Of a stretch of DNA of 64,000 nt, positions 33,984-41,031 are shown in pieces. Made by a program: the position numbers and the translations under genes. Origin of the DNA: Oscillospiraceae bacterium (GTDB lineage Bacteria; Bacillota; Clostridia; Oscillospirales; Oscillospiraceae); the NCBI GenBank assembly GCA_020025295.1, contig JAHHSJ010000001.1:65137-129136 (forward strand), read 5' to 3'. The notes under the pieces were generated by a model. It was not told the origin of the DNA, searched no databases, and saw only the letters and a program-made list of their open reading frames with translations. Within the stretch, counting starts at the first letter, position 1. Each line of letters opens with the position of its first letter.

Positions 33984-34018
33984 AAAACGGCGCTGAGAAA
34001 ATTTCTCAGCGCCGTTTT
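33984..34018 (+). terminator. Terminator of the sirtuin gene
   Basis: AAAACGGCGCTGAGAAA / TTTCTCAGCGCCGTTTT, nearly perfect 17-bp arms; also usable by the convergent small gene. Confidence 0.85.
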
Positions 34019-34031
34019 GCACGCATATCAA

Positions 34032-34205
34032 TCAGAAAGTAGGCTCCCAGTCCTCATAATCATCGAATTCGGAGGGGAAGTTGGTGTACTTTTTACCTTC
34101 GCCCTTGGTCAGATAGTAGACCACGCCGAACACAGCAGCGGCGGCGGCAGCGACAGACAGAACGATGGTAACGATCTTCATAACAGTGCGCATGGTAGAA
34201 TTCAT
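34032..34205 (-). CDS. Small single-pass membrane protein
   Basis: This 57-residue protein has one membrane segment (IVTIVLSVAAAAAAVFGVVYYL) and an acidic C-terminal tail (FDDYEDWEP). AAAGGAGG lies correctly upstream of the ATG at 34205. Family and function are not recognised. It is monocistronic, lying downstream of the HD-domain gene on the same strand with ~90 bases between them. Confidence 0.65.
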   Translation of the reverse strand: MNSTMRTVMKIVTIVLSVAAAAAAVFGVVYYLTKGEGKKYTNFPSEFDDYEDWEPTF

Positions 34206-34297
34206 AGAAAAGTCCTCCTTTGCTGGTTGTCCTTGAGAGGATTGTACTTGTTTTTTCGCACGGTTGCAAGCCATTTGTTGTAAAATTCAAACATTCG

Positions 34298-34981
34298 TTA
34301 CTTTTTGCCTGGTTTTTCCCCTTTGGCTCGGAAGGAAGCGACCTGCTCCTTGGTGAAAAAGGGAGCGGGGGAGTTGCCCACGGAAATCTGGTAGGCGGCG
34401 TAGACCTCCTCAGCCAGCTTCACTCGGGTGCGGCTGGTGTCGAAGCGGAGGTACTTGGGGTCCAAATCCCCCAGACGGACCCGGTCCAGACCGTCGGCGT
34501 CCTTGAGCAGCTTGGCCAGCCGGATGGCACGGGGGCGGTCGGCGGCGCCGTAGTGGTCAATGGTGGCTTCCAGTACCACATCCCGGCGGGAGTGGGCGTC
34601 CACTGCACCCTGAATCAGCAGCAGCTCTTCGCCCCGGTAGGGAGTGAGCCGAGCCAGCTGCTGTGCGGAGCGGTGACCGTGGAGATCGTCCACCCAGTCG
34701 TTGATCCGGCCCACATCGTGATAGGAGCAGGCGGCCAGCAGCAGACGGGTGTCCGCTTCCGAGAGGTGCTGATCCATAGCACAGAATCCACCCTGCAAAA
34801 TGGTGCGTTCAATATGACCCAGTCCGTGCATATGGCTGACAAACAGTTCTTCCTGTTTCAGCTCTTCCAGCGTTTGCAGCAGCATGGGGTAAAAGCTCCA
34901 CTGACGGAGCTGGTCAAAGTCCGGCTGATACTCGTTCCACTGGTGCCGTTCCAGCAGATTCTGCATAGGGGATCGGCTCAT
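34298..34981 (-). CDS. HD-domain phosphohydrolase-like protein
   Basis: This 227-residue protein shows an HD-domain metal site: HMHGLGHIERT, then SYHDVGR with the paired His-Asp, and a later KDADGLDR. HD proteins hydrolyse nucleotides or phosphodiesters, but the substrate is unknown here. ATG at 34981 follows GGGAGG. It appears to be transcribed alone or with the small membrane protein downstream. Confidence 0.78.
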   Translation of the reverse strand: MSRSPMQNLLERHQWNEYQPDFDQLRQWSFYPMLLQTLEELKQEELFVSHMHGLGHIERTILQGGFCAMDQHLSEADTRLLLAACSYHDVGRINDWVDDLHGHRSAQQLARLTPYRGEELLLIQGAVDAHSRRDVVLEATIDHYGAADRPRAIRLAKLLKDADGLDRVRLGDLDPKYLRFDTSRTRVKLAEEVYAAYQISVGNSPAPFFTKEQVASFRAKGEKPGKK

Positions 34982-35140
34982 GCAGTACACCTCCCATAAG
35001 GCTTGAAGTTCATTTCTTTTATTGTAAGTAGTTTTCCCGGAAAAAGCAAGGGCATCCACGGGAGAGCCCCTCTCTCCGCAGCGGAAAACCGGGGCGGTGG
35101 AGTGGGTGAAAAATAAATTGAAAAAAATTTCAAATAGTGC

Positions 35141-35169
35141 TTTACAAACCGAAAGGGATATGTTATATT
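35141..35169 (+). promoter_or_regulatory. Promoter of the rubrerythrin gene
   Basis: TTTACA (35141-35146), 17 bases, TATATT (35164-35169). Confidence 0.8.
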
Positions 35170-35178
35170 AACGTTGTC

Positions 35179-35197
35179 GATAACAGTAACGATTATC
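35179..35197. promoter_or_regulatory. Fur/PerR-like operator at the rubrerythrin promoter
   Basis: GATAACAGTAACGATTATC matches the 19-bp Fur consensus (GATAATGATAATCATTATC) at 14 of 19 positions and sits over the expected transcription start. PerR uses a related site, and rubrerythrin is a classic peroxide-stress gene, so PerR is the more likely regulator. Confidence 0.55.
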
Positions 35198-35291
35198 ACT
35201 TAGCGTTAGGGACAACCAAGTGATGAGCTGGCGTCGATGATAGGAAAAAAAATATGTAATACACAATCCAAAACATAGGAGGAAATAAGTT

Positions 35292-35837
35292 ATGAAGAAG
35301 TATGTCTGCCCCATCTGCGGTTATGTTCACGAAGGCGAGATGCCCGAAGATTTTGTCTGCCCTCTGTGCAAGGCTCCCGGTAACACCTTTAAGCTGGTGG
35401 AAGGCGAGATGAGCTGGGCTGCCGAGCATATCGTCGGCATTGCCAAGGATGTTCCTGAGGAGATCAAGGAAGGCCTGCGCGCCAACTTCGAGGGCGAGTG
35501 CTCCGAGGTCGGTATGTATCTGGCCATGGCTCGCGTGGCTCACCGCGAGGGCTATCCTGAGATCGGCCTGTACTGGGAGAAGGCTGCCTACGAAGAGGCT
35601 GAGCACGCTGCCAAGTTCGCTGAGATGCTGGGCGAGGTGCTGACCGACTCCACCAAGAAGAACCTGAGCATGCGTGTGGACGCTGAGAACGGCGCTACCA
35701 AGGGCAAGTTCGAGCTGGCCAAGCGTGCTAAGGAGCTGAACCTGGACGCCATCCACGACACCGTCCATGAGATGGCTCGTGACGAGGCTCGCCACGGCAA
35801 GGCATTCAAGGGCCTGCTGGAGCGTTACTTCGGCTAA
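35292..35837 (+). CDS. Reverse rubrerythrin (NADH peroxidase-type)
   Basis: This 181-residue protein has a rubredoxin-like domain at the N-terminus (CPICGYVH ... CPLCKAPG) followed by the ferritin-like diiron domain with glutamates in GECSEVGMYL, YEEAEHA and DEARHG. The domain order is reversed compared with classical rubrerythrin, as in the clostridial 'reverse rubrerythrins' that reduce peroxide and oxygen using electrons from NADH. AGGAGG precedes the ATG. The promoter carries a Fur/PerR-like box, implying induction by peroxide or iron limitation. Codon use is strongly biased, suggesting high expression. Confidence 0.94.
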   Translation: MKKYVCPICGYVHEGEMPEDFVCPLCKAPGNTFKLVEGEMSWAAEHIVGIAKDVPEEIKEGLRANFEGECSEVGMYLAMARVAHREGYPEIGLYWEKAAYEEAEHAAKFAEMLGEVLTDSTKKNLSMRVDAENGATKGKFELAKRAKELNLDAIHDTVHEMARDEARHGKAFKGLLERYFG

Positions 35838-35966
35838 TTCCCAACGGAATACGAATGATACAAAGCGAGGGAGCGGATTTCCCGCTCCCTCTGTTGAACT
35901 CTCCTTTTTGTGATTGTATTAACCGATATTGGTTGATATTCAAGAGGAAAGTGAGGCTTGAATATT

Positions 35967-36011
35967 ATGATTTCCTACGACAATCTTTGGAATGTAATGA
36001 AGGAAAGTTGA
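35967..36011 (+). pseudogene. Possible remnant of an XRE-type regulator N-terminus
   Basis: ATG at 35967 encodes MISYDNLWNVMKES and then stops. This opening matches how many small Cro/C1-type helix-turn-helix proteins begin (MISYxxLW...M...), but no helix-turn-helix follows. An inverted repeat TTAACC-GATATT-GGTTGA lies ~35 bases upstream. It could also be chance. The remaining bases between rubrerythrin and the antiporter (35838-36169) hold a hairpin GAGGGAGCGG/CCGCTCCCTC (35867-35891), a terminator and a promoter. Confidence 0.3.
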
Positions 36012-36052
36012 GGATATCATGAAGCACATCAAAGAAGAACAGGCATAAAGTT

Positions 36053-36082
36053 AGGACAGAGAAATCTGTCCTTTTTCTTTTT
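36053..36082 (+). terminator. Terminator upstream of the antiporter gene
   Basis: AGGACAGA / TCTGTCCT with GAAA loop, followed by TTTTCTTTTTG. Confidence 0.75.
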
Positions 36083-36109
36083 GTTTTGCTGCGTTCCAAA
36101 TGCTTTTCC

Positions 36110-36138
36110 TTGAAAATAATGTCTAACAGTGTTACAAT
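36110..36138 (+). promoter_or_regulatory. Promoter of the antiporter gene
   Basis: TTGAAA (36110-36115), 17 bases, TACAAT (36133-36138), 31 bases before the start. Confidence 0.75.
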
Positions 36139-36169
36139 TGCCTTGTTTTGAGAAAAGAGGGTATGTTAC

Positions 36170-37438
36170 ATGGAAACTTATTTGATTACGATTGCAGTCT
36201 GTGTGATCGGCGGTCTGATGGCCTCTCGTGTGGCGAAGAAGCTGTCTCTGCCTGCGGTCACCGCTTATCTGGTTGCCGGCCTGCTGCTTGGCCCATTCTG
36301 CCTTGGACGGCTTGGCATTGTTGGTCTGGGCTTCCAGACGCTGGATCAGGTGACGGTGCTGAGTGTGCTGTCCCAAGCCGCTTTGGGCTTTATCGCATTT
36401 GCCATTGGCAATGAGTTCCGGCTGAGCCAGCTGGAAAAGATGGGCGGACAGGCAATTTGCGTCGGTATTTTGCAGGCGGTTGTTACCACCGCTCTGGTGG
36501 ATGTGGTTCTGCTGGGGGTGCATCTGGTCCGTCCCGATGTGCTTTCGCTCCCGGCTGCCATCACGTTGGGAGCAATTGCAGCAGCTACCGCTCCTGCGGC
36601 CACGCTGATGGTTGTGCGTCAGTATAAAGCAGACGGCCCTTTGACCAAGCTGCTGCTGTTGGTGGTTACCATCGACGATGCGGTGGGTCTGGTGCTGTTT
36701 TCCGCCTCCTTTGGCATTGCCTCCGCTCTGGAACTGGGTACCACCAGTCTGGGCGTGGTGATTTTGGAGGCTCTGGTGGAAATCGTCCTCTCTCTGGTGC
36801 TGGGTGCCCTGATTGGCGTCCTGCTCAACTGGGTGGAGCGGTTCTTCCATTCCAGAAGTAAGCGTCTGGCGGTTTCCGTCAGCTTTGTGCTGCTGGCGGT
36901 GGGCGTTTCCATGCAGGAGTTCCACATCGGTTTCCTCCACTGTAAGTTCTCTCTGCTGCTGGTGTGCATGATGACCGGTACGGTGTTCTGCAACATCTGC
37001 GACTTCTCCGAGGAGCTGATGGGCCGTGTGGATCGCTGGACCGCACCGCTGAACATCCTGTTCTTCGTCCTCTCCGGTGCGGAGCTGGATTTGAAGATTC
37101 TGGCCAACCCTATGGTGCTGCTGGTGGGCATCATCTACATCGTGTCCCGCTCTGCCGGTAAGTATCTGGGCGCCTACGGCAGCTGCAAGCTGAGCAAGTG
37201 CAGCCCCAGCATCACCCAAAATCTGGGTATCACCCTGCTGCCTCAGGCAGGCGTGGCACTGGGCATGGCTCAGACCGCCGTGGCGCTGGGCGACGGCGCA
37301 CTGGTTCGGAATGTGGTGCTGTTCTCCGTGCTGGTGTATGAACTGGTGGGCCCGGTGCTGACCAAGCGTGCCTTGACCCGTGCGGGCGAAATCAAGCCCG
37401 AGGGCAAGACCAATGCCAGAACCCCCAACAAGGATTAA
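36170..37438 (+). CDS. Cation:proton antiporter, CPA2 family
   Basis: This 422-residue membrane protein has about 12 helices. The N-terminal KKLSLPAVTAYLVAGLLLGP and the mid-protein TIDDAVGLVLFSASFGIAS (paired acidic residues in the membrane) are typical of Na+/H+ or K+/H+ antiporters of the CPA2 (KefB/NapA-like) group. It lacks a C-terminal RCK/TrkA-N domain, so nucleotide gating is not evident. It likely exchanges Na+ or K+ for protons at the cytoplasmic membrane, in keeping with the sodium-based energetics seen elsewhere in the window. Single gene with own promoter and terminator. Confidence 0.86.
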   Translation: METYLITIAVCVIGGLMASRVAKKLSLPAVTAYLVAGLLLGPFCLGRLGIVGLGFQTLDQVTVLSVLSQAALGFIAFAIGNEFRLSQLEKMGGQAICVGILQAVVTTALVDVVLLGVHLVRPDVLSLPAAITLGAIAAATAPAATLMVVRQYKADGPLTKLLLLVVTIDDAVGLVLFSASFGIASALELGTTSLGVVILEALVEIVLSLVLGALIGVLLNWVERFFHSRSKRLAVSVSFVLLAVGVSMQEFHIGFLHCKFSLLLVCMMTGTVFCNICDFSEELMGRVDRWTAPLNILFFVLSGAELDLKILANPMVLLVGIIYIVSRSAGKYLGAYGSCKLSKCSPSITQNLGITLLPQAGVALGMAQTAVALGDGALVRNVVLFSVLVYELVGPVLTKRALTRAGEIKPEGKTNARTPNKD

Positions 37439-37450
37439 ACGAGGATTCCA

Positions 37451-37480
37451 AGGGAGCGGAGCGATCCGCTCCCTTTTTTT
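37451..37480 (+). terminator. Antiporter gene terminator
   Basis: AGGGAGCGGA / TCCGCTCCCT with GCGA loop, then seven T. Confidence 0.88.
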
Positions 37481-37492
37481 CGCTCAAAACCG

Positions 37493-37522
37493 GTGACATA
37501 GGTTCCGGTTTCGTGCTATACT
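37493..37522 (+). promoter_or_regulatory. Promoter of rsmE
   Basis: GTGACA (37493-37498), 18 bases, TATACT (37517-37522). Confidence 0.55.
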
Positions 37523-37559
37523 GAGCCAAAGAAAAGCAAACACAGCGAGGAGAGTTCCT

Positions 37560-38291
37560 ATGACTAGATTTTTCGTGCCGCCGGAAGAACTGACCGGCGA
37601 GCGTTTACTGCTGACGGGAGAGAATGCCGCCCACGCCAAGGTGCTGCGGCTGCGGCTGCATGAGCAGGTGCTGGTGTGCGACGGCGAAGGGCAGGAGTGC
37701 CTTTGTGAGGTGGCCGATCCGGACCCCAAATCCATGGTGCTGCAGGTGCTGGAGCGGAGAGCGTCGGTTACCGAGCCGGGCGTGAAGGTCAGCGTCTATA
37801 TGGCGCTGCCCAAGTCCGACAAGCTGGAGCATGTCATCCAGAAGGCCACGGAGCTGGGTGCCTACGAGATTGTCACCTTCCCATCTGCCCGGTGTGTGTC
37901 CCGTCCTGATGAGAAAAGTCTCAAAAAGAAGCTGGAGCGCTGGCGCAAGATTGCCACCTCTGCCGCAGAGCAGTCCGGCCGGGGCCGTATCCCGGAGGTG
38001 GTGGTGCTGGGAAGCTATGCCGAGGCGCTGAAGCGAGGCGCTGAGGCCGATCTGCCCATCCTCTTCTACGAAAACGAGAAGTCCACCACTTTGCACATGG
38101 GTCTGGAGGGCAAGCAGTTCCAGACGGTCAGCCTGCTGACCGGCCCGGAGGGCGGTCTGGAAGAGAAGGAAGTGGCACAGGCCATGGACGCAGGTTTTCA
38201 GGTCTGCACCTTGGGCAGCCGCATCCTCCGCTGCGAAACGGCGCCTTTGTGCGCCCTGTCGGTGGTCATGTACGCTGCCGGAGAATTTTAA
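37560..38291 (+). CDS. rsmE: 16S rRNA (uracil-1498-N3)-methyltransferase RsmE
   Basis: This 243-residue SPOUT methyltransferase forms m3U1498 in 16S rRNA. An N-terminal PUA-like domain (RFFVPPEEL ... GENAAHAKVLRLRLHEQVLVCDG) precedes the SAM-binding knot with LLTGPEGGLEEKEV and LGSRILRCETAPLCAL, the signature of RsmE. ATG at 37560 follows CGAGGAGAG. The gene stands alone here, not next to prmA as in many Firmicutes. A strong terminator follows. Confidence 0.94.
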   Translation: MTRFFVPPEELTGERLLLTGENAAHAKVLRLRLHEQVLVCDGEGQECLCEVADPDPKSMVLQVLERRASVTEPGVKVSVYMALPKSDKLEHVIQKATELGAYEIVTFPSARCVSRPDEKSLKKKLERWRKIATSAAEQSGRGRIPEVVVLGSYAEALKRGAEADLPILFYENEKSTTLHMGLEGKQFQTVSLLTGPEGGLEEKEVAQAMDAGFQVCTLGSRILRCETAPLCALSVVMYAAGEF

Positions 38292-38307
38292 TGCTGGGAT
38301 GAGCAAC

Positions 38308-38348
38308 AACCCCGGAGCCGCTTTGTTGAAAAGCGGCTCCGGGGTTTT
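38308..38348 (+). terminator. rsmE terminator
   Basis: AACCCCGGAGCCGCTTT pairs with AAAGCGGCTCCGGGGTT and is followed by TT. It is nearly the same hairpin as the one at 47142. Confidence 0.85.
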
Positions 38349-38423
38349 CCGTTGCACTCCGTTCTGTTCCGTGCTACAATGCATCCAATTCAATGACACA
38401 ATCCATGGAAGGGAGCGATGAAC

Positions 38424-38984
38424 ATGAAGCAAAAAGGCACGGTGGAACTGCAGTCCAGCCGTCTGCTGCTCAGACGGCTGACTGCGGGGGATGCAGAAGT
38501 GATGTACCAGAACTGGGCAAGCGATTGGGAAGTTTGCCGGTACCTGACTTGGCAGCCGCATCCGGATGTGGCTGCAACCAAGCGCCTTTTGGCGTTTTGG
38601 GAGCCAATGTACAGCGGAAATGACTTCTGTCAGTGGGCCATCGTTCCGAAGAAGCTGGGACAGCCCATTGGAACTATTTCCGTGGTGCGGTGGGACGAAA
38701 GCACCGATACGGCGGAAGTCGGCTACTGTATCGGCAAGCCGTGGTGGCACAAAGGCTATGCCAGTGAGGCACTGAAAACGGTCATGTCGTTTCTGTTTGA
38801 AGAGGTGGGAATCCATCGGCTGGAAGCACGGCACGATACGGAAAATCCTGCTTCCGGAGCGGTGATGCGGAACTGCGGATTGCAGATGGAAGGCGTCTTG
38901 CACGGCGCAGGCCGAAACAATCGAGGTATTGTGGATGTGGCTGTTTATGGCATCCTTGCGGAGACCTATAAAGTAAAGCAATAA
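38424..38984 (+). CDS. GNAT acetyltransferase, RimJ/RimL type
   Basis: This 186-residue N-acetyltransferase uses acetyl-CoA. Hallmarks are SSRLLLRRLTAGDAEVMYQNW at the N-terminus, GYCIGKPWWHKGYASEAL (acetyl-CoA pyrophosphate loop) and HRLEARHDTENPASGAVMRNCGL. These match the RimJ/RimL group, which acetylates ribosomal protein N-termini or small amines; the actual substrate is unknown. ATG at 38424 is preferred to 38418 for spacing from GGAAGGGAG. It is monocistronic and convergent with the FAD oxidoreductase gene. Confidence 0.85.
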   Translation: MKQKGTVELQSSRLLLRRLTAGDAEVMYQNWASDWEVCRYLTWQPHPDVAATKRLLAFWEPMYSGNDFCQWAIVPKKLGQPIGTISVVRWDESTDTAEVGYCIGKPWWHKGYASEALKTVMSFLFEEVGIHRLEARHDTENPASGAVMRNCGLQMEGVLHGAGRNNRGIVDVAVYGILAETYKVKQ

Positions 38985-39020
38985 AAAACCGGAGTGTATC
39001 CTGAGATACACTCCGGTTTT
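38985..39020. terminator. Bidirectional terminator between the acetyltransferase and the FAD oxidoreductase
   Basis: Perfect 16-bp arms AAAACCGGAGTGTATC / GATACACTCCGGTTTT around CTGA. Confidence 0.88.
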
Positions 39021-39031
39021 GCTTATTTGAA

Positions 39032-40369
39032 TCATTCAAAATGCCGCAGGGTGGTTCCATCCAGTTCAGAGAGCGGAATTTTGGTTTCCTTGGCCATGGC
39101 GCAGGCCTCGCCTGCCACCTGACCCATGTCCACCAGCGTGGGCTGAATCCGCACACTGGCCTGCATCAGGAAGGAAGTGGAGATGCAGCGGCCGACGGTG
39201 ATGAGATTCTTCACATAGTCGTTGACCAGAGAGCGATAGGGGATCTCATAGTACTCGCTGGGGGTGTATTCCTTCCAATCCGGAATCTTGCCGGCCACAG
39301 AGTGAACATCCATGTACCAGTCACCCTTGACCACGCCATCGGCGAAGTGGTTGCGGTTCATGTAGTCCTGCTCATCCAGAATGTACTTGCCCCGGATGCG
39401 GTAGGAATCCCGGACACCCAGCATAGGAGCCTCCCGGAGCAGGAAAGCCTGCTCAAAGCCGGGCATATAGCCCTTGAGGAAGTTCACAAACCGGTGAATC
39501 ATCTGGCGGCCCTGCTGCACTGCCTGAGAGCGGGCCTGAGGGGAGGTGTTGTTGGTGACACCCACAATGTGGGGGCAGTTGAAGGTCATGCAGTTGGGCT
39601 TGCCCGGGAGGGTGAAGCACTGATAGTAGCGCAGATCCATGGGCTGCAGTACGCCGTCCTCCACGCCCTTCTGGAACAGAGGCTCCAGAGCGAAGTTCTT
39701 GCCCACTACCATGGCGGACTCAAAGAACTCACCGGGCTTCATCTGGCAGTATGCGTCATGGATGGAGGCACAGTAGGCACGGTAGGCCTCAATGTCAATG
39801 CCGCCCATCTCAAAACGCAGGCTGACGCACTGATTGTGGCCGTTCAGGTCTCCCACATCGCAGGGAACGCCGCTGAATCGGGACAGCACGGCGTCGCCGC
39901 TGGCGTCCACAAAGTGATCGGCGCAGACGGCCATCATACGGCCCTCAGAGAATACCACGGCATACTGAAGAACGGAATCCTCCACGCAGGCGTCGATCAG
40001 CACGGCGTCGTACAAAATCGAGCCGTTGTTCTCCAAAAACATCTGTTCCAGACAGTAGGACATATCCTCTGCGTTGAACCAGATGGACTTGTTGTAGGAG
40101 TGGTGGGTGTTGATGCCGTTTGCCTGAAGGCGGCGGTCCAGTTCGCCCAGCAGACCCAGATCAGCCACCTGCGTGTTCATCATGGGGCTGACCAGAGCGT
40201 TGACAGCGGTTCCGCCCAGGGAAGTGTGTTTTTCGACAATCAGTGTGTTTAAGCCCAGCTGTGCACAGCGGATGCCGGCAGCAGCACCGGAGGTGCCGCC
40301 TCCGATGACGACCACATCATAGGTGCCGTACACCTCAATCTGCTTCCCCTGATACAAAATCGTGTTCAT
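39032..40369 (-). CDS. FAD-dependent oxidoreductase (FAD_oxidored family)
   Basis: This 445-residue flavoprotein has an N-terminal dinucleotide-binding VVVIGGGTSGAAAGIRCAQLGLNTLIVEKHTSLGG and a C-terminal GRCISTSFLMQASVRIQPTLVDMGQVAGEACAMA, both typical of the FAD_oxidored (PF12831) family found in anaerobe catabolic clusters. The substrate is unknown. AAAGGAGG precedes ATG 40369, whose codon overlaps the upstream gene's stop (ATGA), showing translational coupling. It is the last gene of the cluster that starts near 45.9 kb. Confidence 0.85.
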   Translation of the reverse strand: MNTILYQGKQIEVYGTYDVVVIGGGTSGAAAGIRCAQLGLNTLIVEKHTSLGGTAVNALVSPMMNTQVADLGLLGELDRRLQANGINTHHSYNKSIWFNAEDMSYCLEQMFLENNGSILYDAVLIDACVEDSVLQYAVVFSEGRMMAVCADHFVDASGDAVLSRFSGVPCDVGDLNGHNQCVSLRFEMGGIDIEAYRAYCASIHDAYCQMKPGEFFESAMVVGKNFALEPLFQKGVEDGVLQPMDLRYYQCFTLPGKPNCMTFNCPHIVGVTNNTSPQARSQAVQQGRQMIHRFVNFLKGYMPGFEQAFLLREAPMLGVRDSYRIRGKYILDEQDYMNRNHFADGVVKGDWYMDVHSVAGKIPDWKEYTPSEYYEIPYRSLVNDYVKNLITVGRCISTSFLMQASVRIQPTLVDMGQVAGEACAMAKETKIPLSELDGTTLRHFE

Positions 40370-41031
40370 GGGTTTCCTCCTTTGGTGAGATCGTTTGCAC
40401 GCAGGCAGGCATCGTAAAATGCCTTGGCCTGCGCCTCGTCCTGCTGCCGGAGCAGCAGCCAGTCCAGCTGGAGCGGATGGAATTCCACGTGACATAGCCG
40501 TTGTGCAAACAGATGCGCCGCAATTTCGTGCAGACTCTGAATCTTCCGGTTCTGCCGGAACAGATAGCAGAGCCGGAACGAAACGGAGTACTCCGTTTGG
40601 CTTGCAGCGACTTGGTTGGTATCTTCTAAGTAGTGGAAAAATTCATGGGCGAGGTGGAGATTCGTTACCTGCTGCAGGGAGAGCGGTATGCCATGCTGCT
40701 GCGCCTGCGAAACAATGGCTTGCATCGTTTTCTCATACAGGCGAATCTCACATCGGCCGGAAACGCTGATTGCTGCGGAAGAGTACTCGGCGTGGATGCC
40801 GCAGGCCCCTTCGCCGGGTTCCGTACACAGCGCAACATTCTGCGTTTCAATCGCCTGATATACCCTGTCCAGCGTCCAGTGCTTTGCCGCATCCAGACCG
40901 GCCTGAATTCCGCGCCGGATGCAGTCAGGCACCTCGGCGGCGGGAATTCTTCGGTAGAGGGGGTCCTGCTGCAATAATACATGGGCCCAAGCCTCTGGGG
41001 AAAGATGGCTCAGCGTTTGCCACTCATTCAT
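40366..41031 (-). CDS. Zincin-like protein with HEFFH motif (ImmA/M78-like)
   Basis: This 221-residue protein has HEFFH at residues 129-133 after a helical LHLA. Forty residues on comes LHEIAAHLFAQRL, which resembles the third-ligand segment (E..A..FA..L) of ImmA-type M78 metallopeptidases. No secretion signal is seen. The start at 41031 overlaps the end of the hydantoinase gene by eight bases, and the stop overlaps the start of the FAD oxidoreductase, so the three are tightly coupled. I do not recognise the family beyond this. A protease embedded in a catabolic operon is unexpected; maturation of a partner enzyme is one possibility. Confidence 0.65.
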   Translation of the reverse strand: MNEWQTLSHLSPEAWAHVLLQQDPLYRRIPAAEVPDCIRRGIQAGLDAAKHWTLDRVYQAIETQNVALCTEPGEGACGIHAEYSSAAISVSGRCEIRLYEKTMQAIVSQAQQHGIPLSLQQVTNLHLAHEFFHYLEDTNQVAASQTEYSVSFRLCYLFRQNRKIQSLHEIAAHLFAQRLCHVEFHPLQLDWLLLRQQDEAQAKAFYDACLRANDLTKGGNP

